NCBI RefSeq assembly: GCF_008831285.2
Contig: NC_045140.1
Coordinates: 3,947,528 to 4,011,527, forward strand
Reading direction: 5' to 3'
DNA length: 64,000 nt
Source of the DNA: Nymphaea colorata
Taxonomy: Eukaryota; Streptophyta; Magnoliopsida; Nymphaeales; Nymphaeaceae
Positions 1-15,058 of this stretch are shown one piece after another. Position 1 is the first letter of the stretch. Each line of letters opens with the position of its first letter. The notes below the pieces were generated by a model. That model worked only from the letters and a program-made list of their open reading frames with translations. It ran no database searches and had not been told where the DNA came from. Both the position numbers and the translations under genes were made by a program.

Positions 1-1386
1 AAAGATCTCCCTCCACGTGGCTGGGGCCAAACATATAGGATCCTTTTAATGAAACGTTGAGGAAGTATTCAAGAAATCTTATACCGACCCAAATTCTTAT
101 TAAGATTTGATATTCTTTAACTCGATATAGAAAATAAATACTTAATCATATATGCTTAAGATTTAGCTCGTATATTTTTGTGATTTTCTTAACAATGGCC
201 TCATTATTTTTCACGAAAACAATTAAATATAAACTTAAGTGGAACTCAGTTCATCTGAGAAACTAAAAGTGTCGGATGCAATTCTTTTCACATTCTTATA
301 ATCTTAGCCTTTTTTTTTTTAATTCTCAAGTTAGCTAAAGTAGACTTCAGTTTTGGCTCATGTTTGACAGTTTTTATGAAAAGTGTTGGTCCTTCAAAGA
401 GAATTGCACAAGCTGGTACCTGTTTTGAAATTATAGACAAAATATAGGCATGAAAAATAACATGTGCTTAAGTTTCAGTCGCAGAGGGATAATGTTAGTC
501 AGAGAAAATATTCAGATGGCGACTGAACACAATCATAATGTGCCGATTTGAAATCAGAGGGAATACGTCTCAGTTACATGAATATTGATAACAATAACAA
601 CCTCGTTATTAATTATTCAAGTAAAAATAAAAACTGAAAACACAATCTGTTTGTCACCCGAGTGGCACCAGAGTCACGTCGACTCACGTGCAGCAACCTT
701 TTTTAAGAGTCCATGTTGATAGAACATGCTCTAAAGCAAGATCTCGTTCATGTTAAATCTGAATCAAAAACTTTAATTGTAGCGGAAGCGTACCTGAATT
801 CATCTGAACAAATGGACGATAATCGCAGTAAGATCTTCTAGGGTCTGTGCGTGAGCGCATGTGGTTTCTTTTAGATGGAGAAGAAACAACCCTAGAAAAG
901 ATGTTTCAACTCTCTGCACGACCCCAGAGACCACTGCCTTTTATATTATGAGCAATTTCGGATTCAACCCATCAAAGAATCTGTAATTGCGTATAGGTAT
1001 CTATACATCATAAAAGTAATCCATACCATATAAATTGACGTGATATCTCAAAACGCAATCACTTAACCGGATATTTACATCAGGATAGCCATAATGTTTG
1101 AAATTCCTCATTGACATATGTCGCCCCACCAAATGATCCTTACACATGTTACTTAGCTAATAATATATTGGGCAAGTGTGGGCTTTGTGTATTCATTTAC
1201 AGAAGAAGATGCGTAGACAAACAATACATTTATTTATCAAGCAACACAACACCCATTTGTTACATCAACAGGTTATATTACATATGCTTTTGATGATGCA
1301 CTCACTGCAGCAAGCATTTCAAAACATCGACGAATTGGAAAGAGAGAGAAGGTAAGAAAAATTTAGTGAGCTAAGAAGGAAAGCTA
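1..1386. other. 3' flank of the receptor kinase; possible LTR fragment
   Basis: No gene is visible. On the minus strand, about 640-960 looks like the promoter and leader part of a plant LTR: a TATA-like motif near 940-950, then a transcribed-like stretch that ends in a 'cttccgct'-type segment near 780-790. No second LTR, primer-binding site or coding sequence accompanies it, so it could be a solo or truncated LTR, or plain intergenic DNA. The rest is AT-rich and shows no structure I can assign. Confidence 0.25.
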
Positions 1387-4300
1387 TCAAGGAGACTGCC
1401 CAGAAGCAGAAATGTAGGCAAGCTGGATGCTGTAAGCTTCTTTGAGGTCAGCCAGCACCTCTGCCATTGTGGGCCTTCGCGATGCCTCACTGTCTACAGA
1501 CCTTATAGCAACTAAAGCCACTAATTTCATGCTCTGTGGATCGAAACTGCCCTTCAAGTTCTCGTCGACAACCTCAAGAGTGCCAGCCTGAAGGTAAGGC
1601 TTTGCCTGCATTAAGATAATAAGATTTTAAGAGAGCTTGCAACTCCGAGGATTGTAAAGTGGTGTGAGCAAATGTGTTTTTGAAGCTGACATGGGAGGAA
1701 CAACATATCGACTCATAAGCATTACATTAAAAATGATAGGACAAGATAATGTGGGGCAAAAAGAAAAAACAGCGAGGTCTTGTCTCAGTGTTAAAAATTC
1801 TTTTAAACCAACAACATTTGTATTGTTTTACTCTCTGGGAGGGTGGAGCCTTAGTCCAACTATTTAAAATTTTCATGTAACAAAAACAAAAGAAATATCA
1901 TCATGGGAAATTTCTTCCCGGCAAAGATTTACTACAATCATAAGAAGATTCAGAATTGTCAAGTTTTCTGCTAGACAGTCTTTCATAGTCATAAAAAAAA
2001 GAAGAATCAGAATCTCAAGCTAAGTCATGTGAAAGTACCCATAAGACCAAATTAAAAGAGTCCGGGGCACCAGAATGGTTCAGAGGTTCTCTTCCACAGA
2101 TTAACTCCAAAAGAACGACCCCAAAGCTATACACATCACTCTTTTCAGTCAACTGCTGCGTGGAATAATATCTACAGGCAAGAAAGAAGAATGAATAATA
2201 GATCACAATGATCAGCAGGGGAACAACAATATGAGATATTTACTCTGGATCGAGGTATCCAGCAGTTCCCTTCACGCCAGTAGAAATATGGCTCGAGTCA
2301 CCCTGGCATACTTGCTTGGAAAGGCCAAAATCAGAGAGTTTTGCATTCATATCAAGGTCCAAAAGAATGTTGCTGCTTTTCACATCACGATGTATGAATC
2401 TAGGGTTCATTTGGTTGTGCAGGTACTCCAATCCTGGAAATCACAAATAGGATGAGTTTCAAGGACCCAGAAAATGGTAAAAGGGAAACTCAGTATGATT
2501 TGCATCATCTTTTTTTATTCTTGAAAAGCTAAGCCTAGTGATAAAACACAGACATCCTCTGGAAAAGTAATGTTATCAGCTTCTGACCATCGATACCAAG
2601 TATTGTCAATTACAGAAACTGTTCTTACAAAAGTTTATGAGATTTTTATGCAATACAGTATTAATTTAGAAAACTGTATATTAAGTTTGGCCACTATTCT
2701 TACAAAATTTTATGAGATTTTTATGCAACATAGTATTAATTTACAAAACTGTATATTAAGTTTGGCCAAATATCTGATCTCCCAATTCATTCTAAGATAG
2801 ATTGTCATGGACTTGGTGCAGCAATGAATGTCTCGCATTAATTTCTCTGTGCCTTTAATGTATATTCAAAGATTATTGTGCAAAAGCATATGTGCATATA
2901 AATACATACATTCACACACACACAAAGATGAAACAGGACCTGAAAATCCATATGCGTGTATGTATATATATAATGGGGAAAGGTAGAGAGAGAGAGAGAA
3001 AGCAGTTTGTTACTGTTTCTCAATTAGTCAATTAGCTTGCCAAGAAATTGCCAACATGAGTGTCCTGCTTTCTGTTGCAATAAACTAATGCAAAATGGTT
3101 GTTTCCTCCAATTATATGTTGAATGTGATCATGCATGACCAGACAAATTAATCTTTATGGGTACAAGACTTTTCTTTGTCTTTATTTGCAGTAAGGTATC
3201 CGGACATATACTTTTTAGAAGATTGTAAATATTGATAACCACAGAACAAAACCTCTCTTACCTTTTGCAGCATCAACTGCAATTTTCAACCTTCGAATCC
3301 AATTCAATCTTATCCTCCTACTGTTTGAACCTAAAAAGAGGATTTTTTTCGTCATTACCCATGTGAACCAATTGCGAAATGTTGGAGACAGTAAATTAAC
3401 AAATTCAAGAAGCATGATAAAGGAAGAACCATAGATGGCTTCGTGTTTACACATTAGATACCATATAGGTTATCTGCAAGAGATCCACCAGGTACATATT
3501 CATAAACAAGAATTTGTTGCTTATGTTCATGGCAAACTCCTACCAATGAAACAAGATTGGGATGGGTAACTTGAGACAGAAGAGCAACCTGCAGAAAAAC
3601 AGAAAAAAAAGACTATAAATGACAGAACATATTATGAAACTTATAGGCAAGAATTAAAGTTTTAAATTGAACCGATCCTGAAACTGATTCTGCAAGAACA
3701 AATGGTGGGTTCTGGCAATCTCCCAGTTGAATTGGTTAACAGGGAGATCTTTTTTGGTTTCATTTTAAAACTTTGATATGTTTATATCCAATTTCATGAT
3801 GATTGATATAAGTGCTTATTAGATGCAGACAGAAAAAAAAAATGTTGATACTAGACGTCCCAGCATTTGAATCCAATTTTAAGGATTAGGTGTTTGTCAC
3901 ATTTATACAAGCCTGAACCAATATAAATTAGTGAAAATTCCACACAATCAGATTGCTGGCCCATAAAGAATCTACGTGGGTGTCCATTAGAGATGAAAGC
4001 TGTCAGTGCCTTCAGTAAAACTCAGTGGAATAAAGCAGGCAGCTTCTAGAGGGGGCATACTTACCTCATTGTAAAAGGATTCTGATCCAAGTTGTGTCTG
4101 GTCATATTTTACTTTTACTGCAACTTGTTTTCCATCAGGAAGCTTTCCTAGGTAGACAGATCCAAAACTCCCATGGCCTAGGGTTTTTTTGAAGTTGTTT
4201 GTTGCTGTTTTAATCTCGTTATATGAGAAAGTTACTGTTTCATCCCAATTCAGATATTGAGCACCTGCAGCTGAAATATATATTATAGTCATACGCCTGC

Positions 4301-4714
4301 TAAAACTTCCTATTACATTCCTGTGTGGTTTATGTGCATGGTGTCAACTGAATAATTACATAGACAGATCGGTAAGATGAAAAAAAGTAGTCAAACCAAA
4401 CAGATAAATTTCATAATAGAGGGCCGTATGCAGCACCAAAATGATCAAACTTGGAAAATTGAATCTAGGACATAGACACAGATCAGTAAGATGAAAAAAA
4501 GTAGTCAAACTAAACAGATAAATTTCATTATAAATTTCATATAGAGGATTCAGCACCAAAATTATCAAACTTAAAAATTGAATCTAGGAACAGAAAGTTG
4601 TAAAAGCAATTGATTTAACTTGATGAACAACAAGCACCAAATATAAATTTCTGATAGCTTAAGCTCCCGTCAAACTTCCAATGCTGCATTAGTGAAAAGC
4701 TTTATGTGTCTGAA

Positions 4715-4758
<44 letters not shown>

Positions 4759-7700
4759 CCTGAATGACCAACTAAAAATTGGTAAAAGCTTGAAAGACTG
4801 GCATACTTGAACCAATAGCACTCTCAGATTTTTTCCTTTTTCTGCACAGGAAAGCTGAAATGGCAATGATCACCAAGGAAATTATTGCTCCAGAAAATAA
4901 ACCAATAATAATTGCTTTCCAGCTGTGCTTATGATGTTTTTTGATCTTCACAACTGTGAACTCTGGTGTTGGAATTGTTGGAGCAGTTGAACATGTAAGA
5001 GGACGAAATCCAAGGCACACATTTCCTGATGTTCTGTAGGATGAAATGCTCATCATTTGTATAAATTCAGGCATCCAAAAATGCTGACAGCAAAGATAAG
5101 ATTTTCCATACCTCACTAAGAGACTTTGTTTGTTCAAAGACTGAGGTAATGGCCCATGAAGCTTATTATTCTCCAAATTCCTGAATCATAAATCTCATGA
5201 TAAGTTCTCATTTTGACATGTAACAATTCTATCTGAACAAATCTATTTTAATAGCACACCAGCGCATGAACTTACAAAAGGTGAAGGTTTTGTAAACTTC
5301 CCAGTATATCTGGAACGGTCCCCTCTAAACTGTTGTTTTGCAAATCCCTTCATCAAGCAAATAATACCAAGTTATTACACCCATCAACCTTTACATAAGG
5401 GCTCCTCTGCAATCCACGCACAATTGACATGTACATTCTTTTGAAAAGCACCCTCTATACCAGATAAAGATGTATTGTATTCTATGTATCCACACCCACA
5501 TCCATATGATATAGCATGTCAAGAATCGACCATTTATATTTGCCAAATCCATGACCGAGAGACAATGTTTTAAGGGTTGAGTAATTTAGTTAGAAGAGAA
5601 AAAGGACAGAATATTGAGATTGTTAACTGGAATATGCGGTAAAGTGGGTATTCTCTTATCAAATAGTAGAAGGAAAAAATAAATCAGAACATCAGAAATA
5701 TCAACTTACAGAGTCTGAAGGTTAAATAATGTGGAGAACTCAGAGCCAAAGGAAGTGAGCGCATTGAAGCTCAGGTTCCTGCAGCAAAGTTTGTCACGTA
5801 AAATTTCTAGAATATGTCCACGAACTAATTGTACAAAAAAGTAGACAATTCTTACAAGGTCTCGAGTTGTTGTAAACTTCCCAGGTTCTCTACTTGTCCA
5901 GTAAGCGAAGCGTTATGCAAATCTCTGAAGCAAGTCACTAGGTTACTACATCAAAAAGATGTGACAGGAATAGTATGCTGCTTGATTGTATGGCAGAGTA
6001 AAGTACACTAAATATCAAAAAACTTACAATGAGAGGAGATCGAGCAAATCAGAGAATGTAGGACCGATAACTCTTAAGTTTATATCAGAGAGATCCCTGA
6101 AAAAATTTGAAACAGGAAAATCAGAAGGAAGATGTCGATGCCGGCTAAGCGTAAAATTAGGCAGAAAAGACAGAAACCCACAGCGAAACAAGGAGACTCC
6201 CTTGGCATCCGACACGTTTCCACACCGTTGGAGAGCACGGATCATCTCCCCAACCCAAATTTAAGCCACTAGACTCGTAGATAATCTGAAGAGCAGATAC
6301 TGAAAGGTTGAAATAAATCAATTAGAATATTTTTGCGTCATCACAAAAAAAAACATCTAGGTAGTGCACTCAAACTACTTGAGAGGCCATAGAGAATTTT
6401 AAATTCTTGTAAAATCGCACTCGCTTTGAGCTCCTCAACGGCGAGTTGAAATATGATGGCTCGCAGAAGTAGAAAGCGGAAATGACAAAGCGACAGAGTT
6501 GATAAACAGATAATACAGGTTCCTTACCGGTAGTTGATGAGCACTCTGGAGGGATTTCAACAACTTCATAAATCTCAATAGCATTTACAAGAGGATAGTA
6601 GCTGCTGTTTCGAAGCTCGACAGTTAAGCTCGATATACTTTTCCGTTGTATAGAAAGAGCACTCACTTCTGAACTAGCCACAGTATAGTTGGCCCTCACG
6701 ACGTTCCCATTTATCAAAACACTGAACGATGATGAAACAGGAATTATACCAGCAAAATAGAGGATGAGGTAGTAATCCGCTGTCTTCTCAATTATAAACG
6801 TATAATTCAAAATATCCTTGCGAGCGAGAACTCTTGCTGACTGAAGCACGCGAAGTGGCGGTGCTTCTTTAACTCTTGAGACGTTGAATCCCAACTGGAT
6901 GTCGAGACCGGCAGCCAAATGTGACGGGGAGAAATCCTGATCACCATCCCATATACGGTCATACTGGTCTAATGGATACCTGAGATGTATTCAGAACCAT
7001 ACAGAGTCAGTTTGTCATGCGATCATGCCCTGAAACGGAACAAGCCTCCACAGCCTGGTGAATGCTTCAACTGTTTGGCGCTTCATGTAAAACCTGTTGC
7101 TAGAAAGCCACAAAAGAAATCCAGAGGCAGAGTTTCTTTATACCTTACGGAGCGATTGGCCGATCCACAATTGACCCTGAATTTCTTCCTCAGTGTTTTG
7201 TTTGAGAAGCTGCCCGTACCGTCTTTGTAAGCACCTGGCGGGAGCGGGCGGACTTCTAGGGAGGAGATTACAGGAAATCCACCGCCCGGAATAGGAAGCA
7301 AGCAAAGAGGCAGGGTGTCCTTCAACACCGGCCATACGAACTCTTCTTCCCATGGATCCGAGCGACTGAGATTCACCGTAGCAACCTTAGCTGTTCCCAG
7401 AGAAACAAAGAAATAGGGAGGCCTCCTCAAGCCATCATAGTTCTTGTAGTAAAACCGGCTCCTGACCAGAATCCGCTCGGCTGACAAGTTCTGCAGCGGA
7501 ATCCGGTAGCATTTCCGATCATCCGACGTGTCCGGAAAGAAACGCAGTGGGACACTAGAAGAGGACGTCAGGACGTTCGGCTCCGCAACACGAACAGCCG
7601 TCGCATTGCCGGTCGCCACGTAAGCAGAATCGGACGTCCAAGAGATGTTCCTGAGATCCACAAAGGCTTCACCTCCGCATATTATACTAAGAAATCCTAC

Positions 7701-7861
7701 ACAAACAGCAGCAATAAGATCGAACCGTAATAATTCGCCACAAAATACAAAAAATAAACGCTCCGAGAATGCGAACCCAGAGTACCCGGAGGATCGCCGA
7801 ATGCGGGAACAAAGATGCCAGAAACGAAGAGAACTCCAATAAAAAACCGCCGCTGGTCCAT
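1387..7861 (-). CDS. LRR receptor-like Ser/Thr kinase with malectin-like ectodomain (At5g48740 type)
   Basis: Sixteen exons join in frame to 905 aa: 7786-7861, 7144-7696, 6528-6979, 6182-6299, 6028-6096, 5856-5924, 5710-5778, 5276-5347, 5112-5180, 4807-5033, 4065-4270, 3462-3588, 3262-3330, 2244-2433, 2039-2171, 1387-1605. All junctions are GT-AG. Exon 1 encodes a signal peptide ([15 protein letters not shown]). Residues ~26-375 are a malectin-like domain and ~400-515 are leucine-rich repeats, one per 69-72-nt exon. A membrane helix lies at ~553-576 before a basic CRKRKK stop. The kinase runs ~600-880 with GHGSFGSV at ~623, [12 protein letters not shown] around D741, DFG and GTAGYLDPE, so all catalytic motifs are present. 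From memory, the order and many blocks ([29 protein letters not shown]-like) match Arabidopsis At5g48740, which is of similar length. The family acts at the plasma membrane; the ligand is unknown. The start at 7861 is chosen because only this short exon gives a signal peptide and splices in frame to the GFLSIICGG block. Confidence 0.93.
2618..2767. repeat. 75-bp tandem duplication in an intron of the receptor kinase
   Basis: Two diverged direct copies with a 75-bp period (about 2618-2692 and 2693-2767) share 'cttacaaaa', 'tttatgagatttttatgca' and 'aaaactgtatattaag'. They lie in the intron between the exons at 3262-3330 and 2244-2433. Confidence 0.8.
4364..4595. repeat. 114-bp tandem duplication in an intron of the receptor kinase
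   Basis: Two direct copies start at 4364 and 4478 (period 114 bp) and share 'gtaagatgaaaaaaagtag', 'cagataaatttcat' and 'attgaatctagga'. They lie in the intron between the transmembrane exon (4807-5033) and the first kinase exon (4065-4270). A GT/AT microsatellite follows at about 4718-4758. Confidence 0.8.
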
Positions 7862-8329
7862 AACTCGACAAACTATGATTCTTGCGATTCACAACGGAAA
7901 ATATCTTCAAAGAAATCAAGAATCCGAACGAGAGAGATTCAAACAAGGACCGTGAATCCTTCCCCGCGTTCTTGGTGACCTTCAATCACGCAGAGGCAGA
8001 GAGAGGTGGAAAATCAAGAATTTAGCAAACTGAAACAGAAAATTATGCAGAGAAAGGAAAGAAAGGCGGGGGAAGAAGAACAAAGACGTAGTAGTCGCAG
8101 AGGAGGGAAGAGGGACGTTGGAGCTGATACGCGAGCACTTACGAACCTTCGCTCTGAAAAATTTATAATTCCCACTCTAGGCGCGTGTTGGGAGGTCGGC
8201 ATCTTTACCCTTCATTATACAGAAACTATCGAGAAGGCCACCATGAGACATGAGTGTCAAACGGGCTGCCGTTGCCCAACGGATCCCATTGACTTTCGGG
8301 TTCGCGAGATTAGGTCCGCTCCATGAACG

Positions 8330-11640
<3,311 letters not shown>

Positions 11641-11777
11641 TATACGAGGGGATGAATATGTAAAGGCGGTTTGTGCGTTGTTTTCTTCTTGTTGAAACTT
11701 GCAGATGAAGAAATTAAAGATGGAGAAAGGACTATTATGAGGAGGAACCTTTTTTGTGGGTTTGATAGGCAGGAATA

Positions 11778-12188
11778 GTGGGAAAAACAATGATGATGAT
11801 GATGCGGGCATTGGGTGTAGCTATAGCTATATTATATAGTATTGTATATCAAACTTCACTCCCATGCGTGATCGCCGGCCATACATCTAGGGAGTCACTT
11901 CAAGATTTACATTTGAAGCAATCTCTGTTCTGTTCTGGACCACTCCTCAATCCTCATCACACCTGCGTTTTCTTTCAATCTTATATGGGCAGAGGTTTTG
12001 GGGAGAGAAAGAGTTCTGAGGTACAATTTTCATTGCGTGAAAAGCGGGGAAAGCCTGAGATTCTCCTATCTCCCAACACTCTTTCGTTAAAAATGCCTGC
12101 CGAAATCAAAGGCATCATCGGTATCAAACTCGGTTGCAGTAAAGAAGAAGAAGAAGACGAAGAAGAAGAAAAGATTCCAAGCATGTAG
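11778..12188 (+). CDS. Hypothetical 136-aa ORF with signal-peptide-like start
   Basis: This uninterrupted reading frame starts MGKTMMMMMRALGVAIAI, resembling a signal peptide, and ends in a strongly acidic tract (EEEEDEEEE) before IPSM. The middle is basic and serine-rich. I do not recognise a family. The frame is long for this AT-rich DNA, but the poly-Met start comes from an atg repeat and the acidic tail from a gaa repeat, so low-complexity DNA may have produced it by chance. No splice sites or promoter can be assigned. It could be a secreted peptide precursor, a non-coding transcript, or nothing. Confidence 0.25.
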   Translation: MGKTMMMMMRALGVAIAILYSIVYQTSLPCVIAGHTSRESLQDLHLKQSLFCSGPLLNPHHTCVFFQSYMGRGFGERKSSEVQFSLREKRGKPEILLSPNTLSLKMPAEIKGIIGIKLGCSKEEEEDEEEEKIPSM

Positions 12189-12919
12189 CCTTCTTTCAAG
12201 CAGCAGTTGTGAGAAGAGATGAACAGATGGATTCGATTCATGTCATACGATTGCTTTTAAATTTTATATGTTTGCGGGAAACATTTTGATTAGAAGTCAA
12301 GATGAAGTTGAAATGATTACCGTTCAGCAGTTGAAGTGAAAAAAGCAAACGGAAACTTTTTCAAGAAACGGAGACACAGAAAGTCTTGGCAGAAACGGAT
12401 GTTAAATTTCGGCAAAAATTCATTATTGAAGGATTGGGCTACGTTGCTTGAATCTTTATATGGACCTATAAAATTAAATTATTTGATTTTTTTTTGTAAC
12501 AAAAACATTTCAAACGTCCTTTCTTTTTCTCCTTTCAAGTACAAAAAAAAAAAAATCCTTCAAAATGAAAAACTCGTGCTAAGCCTTCACCAACAACCTT
12601 AAGATTTAGGCCACGTTTGATGGCACCGATTTTTTAGAGGGGGAACTTTTTCTAGGGTAATTTTACTCTGGAAAAATGACAGAAGGGTAAAATTCCTTCT
12701 TCTTGTTTCAGACCATGTTTGATGGTTTTTGAAGGGGGAAAAATCCGGAAAAAAAAAAACAACAAATTTAGACTTTGATTCAAGGCCCTTCGAATTGACA
12801 CGCTTTTTTGTTCCTGTCGAATGCTCGTTCATGTTTTTCAATTACCAATTGGTGCACTATCAACTGTCACGGCTCTTGCATCTCTCAAGCTATGGCTGTC
12901 CGATCAGTCCAGCTGGCTT
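12189..12919. other. Intergenic; fragments with gccacgtttgatgg-type ends
   Basis: No gene is visible. Near 12608-12625 and 12715-12730 the motif 'cacgtttgatgg' / 'catgtttgatgg' recurs in the same direction. It resembles the terminal sequences of Tourist-like MITEs, but no complete inverted pair could be drawn. Confidence 0.3.
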
Positions 12920-13098
12920 AGGGGTGCAGCCAGAAACTTTTCTCGAATTAAAGTTTCTAAATTTTAACTAAGGCCGCTCAAATATAGTTTAAAAATTTTT
13001 ATATAAAACAAGTAAAAAATTTTAAAATTTACGTGTAATTTTTTTTTTTAAATGAGGTGGAGCTAGGGCCCATGCAAGCCCTACCTTGGCTCCGCCCT
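12920..13098. mobile_element. MITE with ggggcggagccag-type terminal inverted repeats
   Basis: The left end 'taggggtgcagccagaa' and the right end 'cttggctccgccctt' (whose reverse complement is 'aagggcggagccaag') form imperfect inverted repeats around about 180 bp of AT-rich DNA. The same terminal motif occurs at about 11510-11527 (right end), 20797-20830, 21877-21895 and 22192-22212 ('ggggcggagccagaa'), so a dispersed non-autonomous family is present. The superfamily is not certain and no target duplication is clear. Confidence 0.55.
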
Positions 13099-13617
13099 TG
13101 GTCCAACCAACTCGGGATTGACTTTAACTGATTCTGTTAATCTCCACTTGAACTCAACTCAATTAAGTTGGACCAGAACTCGAGCTTAAATTAGAACTTG
13201 AGTCCGTAAACAAGTCGTATTCGAGTTACGCAAACTCAACTCCTTAAATGCGAGTACAGATTCGATGTTTTGGATACATAGGGGTCCTAGATCCATATAC
13301 CATGAAGCCATCAAAAGCACTTGGCTTTGTTTTCCCTTCCTTTCTTTCTGTAAGTCTTCCCTTATAGAAAGACTTGACCAACAGATTTGTTTTAACTAGT
13401 GCAAACTTAATTCTGGACCTGTCCTTATGACTAAGGGGGAGTTTAGATGACATTCCAAAACCCGGTTTCAGAGGTAAAGTCTGGTTTTGCATTCAAAATC
13501 AGGTTTTTAGAGTGATTGTATGCCATCAAAACTAGGTTTGAGGAAACCCAATTTAACAAAACTTGGTTTTGCAAAAGAGATGAAAAACTAGGTTTTGAGT
13601 GTCACTCAAACAAATAA

Positions 13618-14155
13618 ACCAAGTTTTTAAGACATAATAAAAACTTGGTTTTCATAAAACTAAGTTTTTGGGTTAGAAACCAAGTTTTTAAGACATAATA
13701 AAAAAACTTGGTTTTCATAAAACTAAGTTTTTGGGTTAGAAACCAAGTTTTTATGACATAATAAAAAACTTGGTTTTCATAAAACTAAGTTTTTGGGTTA
13801 GAAACCAAGTTTTTAAGACATAACAAAAAACTTGGTTTTCATAAAACTTTATGTTTTTGGGTTAGAAACCAAGTTTTTAAGACATAATAAAAAAACTTGG
13901 TTTTCATAAAACTAAGTTTTTGGGTTAGAAACCAAGTTTTTATGACATAATAAAAAACTTGGTTTTCATAAAACTAAGTTTTTGGGTTAGAAACCAAGTT
14001 TTTAAGACATAACAAAAAACTTGGTTTTCATAAAACTTTATGTTTTTGGGTTAGAAACCAAGTTTTTAAGACATAATAAAAAAACTTGGTTTTCATAAAA
14101 CTAAGTTTTTGGGTTAGAAACCAAGTTTTTAAGACATAATAAAAAACTTGGTTTC
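13618..14155. repeat. 61-64-bp minisatellite with a 189-bp three-monomer higher-order repeat
   Basis: Nine monomers begin with 'accaagttttt' at 13618, 13679, 13742, 13804, 13868, 13931, 13993, 14057 and 14120 (the last is partial). Monomers 2-3-4 (63, 62 and 64 bp) are repeated exactly as monomers 5-6-7, giving a 189-bp higher-order unit at 13679-13867 and 13868-14056. Diagnostic variants are 'tatgacataat' in the second and 'cataaca' plus 'ctttatg' in the third monomer. Every monomer carries the inverted repeat accaagttttt / aaaaacttggt about 10 nt apart, so each can fold as a hairpin. Confidence 0.95.
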
Positions 14156-14978
14156 GTATAATTAATAGTACGTTGGTATCGCGTCGGCCGATATGGGTCA
14201 TGTCCATCCTTCACCCAAAAGGATACCATAGATTATACGATGTTCATTTTCCGATGAAATGAGGCTGAGGAAGTCCCTTCAATTTATTAAAAAAGAATTA
14301 AAGAATATGAAGAATAATACCGTAGATTATAATGTGTTCTCTAAGGATTGTTCTATTTTGCTTGAATCGGCTGTATGGGGACCTGCATTGGCCATTTCTT
14401 ACTTAAAATATTTCTTTTCCTTCTTATTTGCAAGAAGTCCATTCATTCCTTCTAAGCCTTGGTCCAACCAACTCGGGATTGACTTTACGTCACTCTCTTA
14501 ATCTCCACTTGAACTCAACTCAATTAAGTTGGACCAGAACTCGAGCTTAAATTAGAACTTGAGTCCGTAAACAAGTCGTATTCGAGTTACGCAAACTCAA
14601 CTCCTTAAATGCGAGTACAGATTCGATGTTTTGGATACATAGGGGTCCTAGATCCATATACCATGAAGCCATCAAAAGCACTTGGCTTTGTTTTCCCTTC
14701 CTTTCTTTCTGTAAGTCTTCCCTTATAGAAAGACTTGACCAACAGATTTGTTTTAACTAGTGCAAACTTAATTCTGGACCTGTCCTTATGACTAAGGGGG
14801 AGTTTAGATGACATTCCAAAACCCGGTTTCAGAGGTAAAGTCTGGTTTTGCATTCAAAATCAGGTTTTTAGAGTGATTGTATGCCATCAAAACTAGGTTT
14901 GAGGAAACCCAATTTAACAAAACTTGGTTTTGTAAAAGAGATGAAAAACTAGGTTTTGAGTGTCACTCAAACAAATAA

Positions 14979-15058
14979 ACCAAGTTTTTAAGACATAATA
15001 AAAACTTGGTTTTTGGGTTAGAAACCAAGTTTTTAAGACATAATAAAAAACTTGGTTT
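14979..15058. repeat. Contracted minisatellite in the second duplication copy
   Basis: Only two 'accaagttttt' starts remain (14979 and 15024), 45 bp apart instead of about 62, because the 'ttcataaaactaag' part is deleted. This is the counterpart of the array at 13618-14155 and accounts for the length difference between the duplicated units. Confidence 0.85.

Noticed and set aside
6370-6527. Extension of the malectin-domain exon through 6370
   Set aside because: The frame stays open by chance past a good donor (ACCG|gtaagg at 6528/6527); homology to VSALQII resumes at 6299.
11981-12241. Minus-strand 86-codon frame with a Ser repeat
   Set aside because: It is the antisense of the gaa repeat in 11778-12188.
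13244-13492. 82-codon minus-strand frame, identical at 14605-14853
   Set aside because: The identity comes from the tandem duplication; the frame has no recognisable domain and the surrounding DNA is repeat.
13618-14155. Regular repeats resembling a CRISPR array
   Set aside because: The repeats are directly adjacent with no unique spacers, vary by 1-3 bp and lie in a plant nuclear context; this is a minisatellite.
14259-14501. Open frame MRLRKSLQF..., repeated at 15163-15396
   Set aside because: Conserved only because the segment is duplicated; the two copies end differently and no family is recognised.
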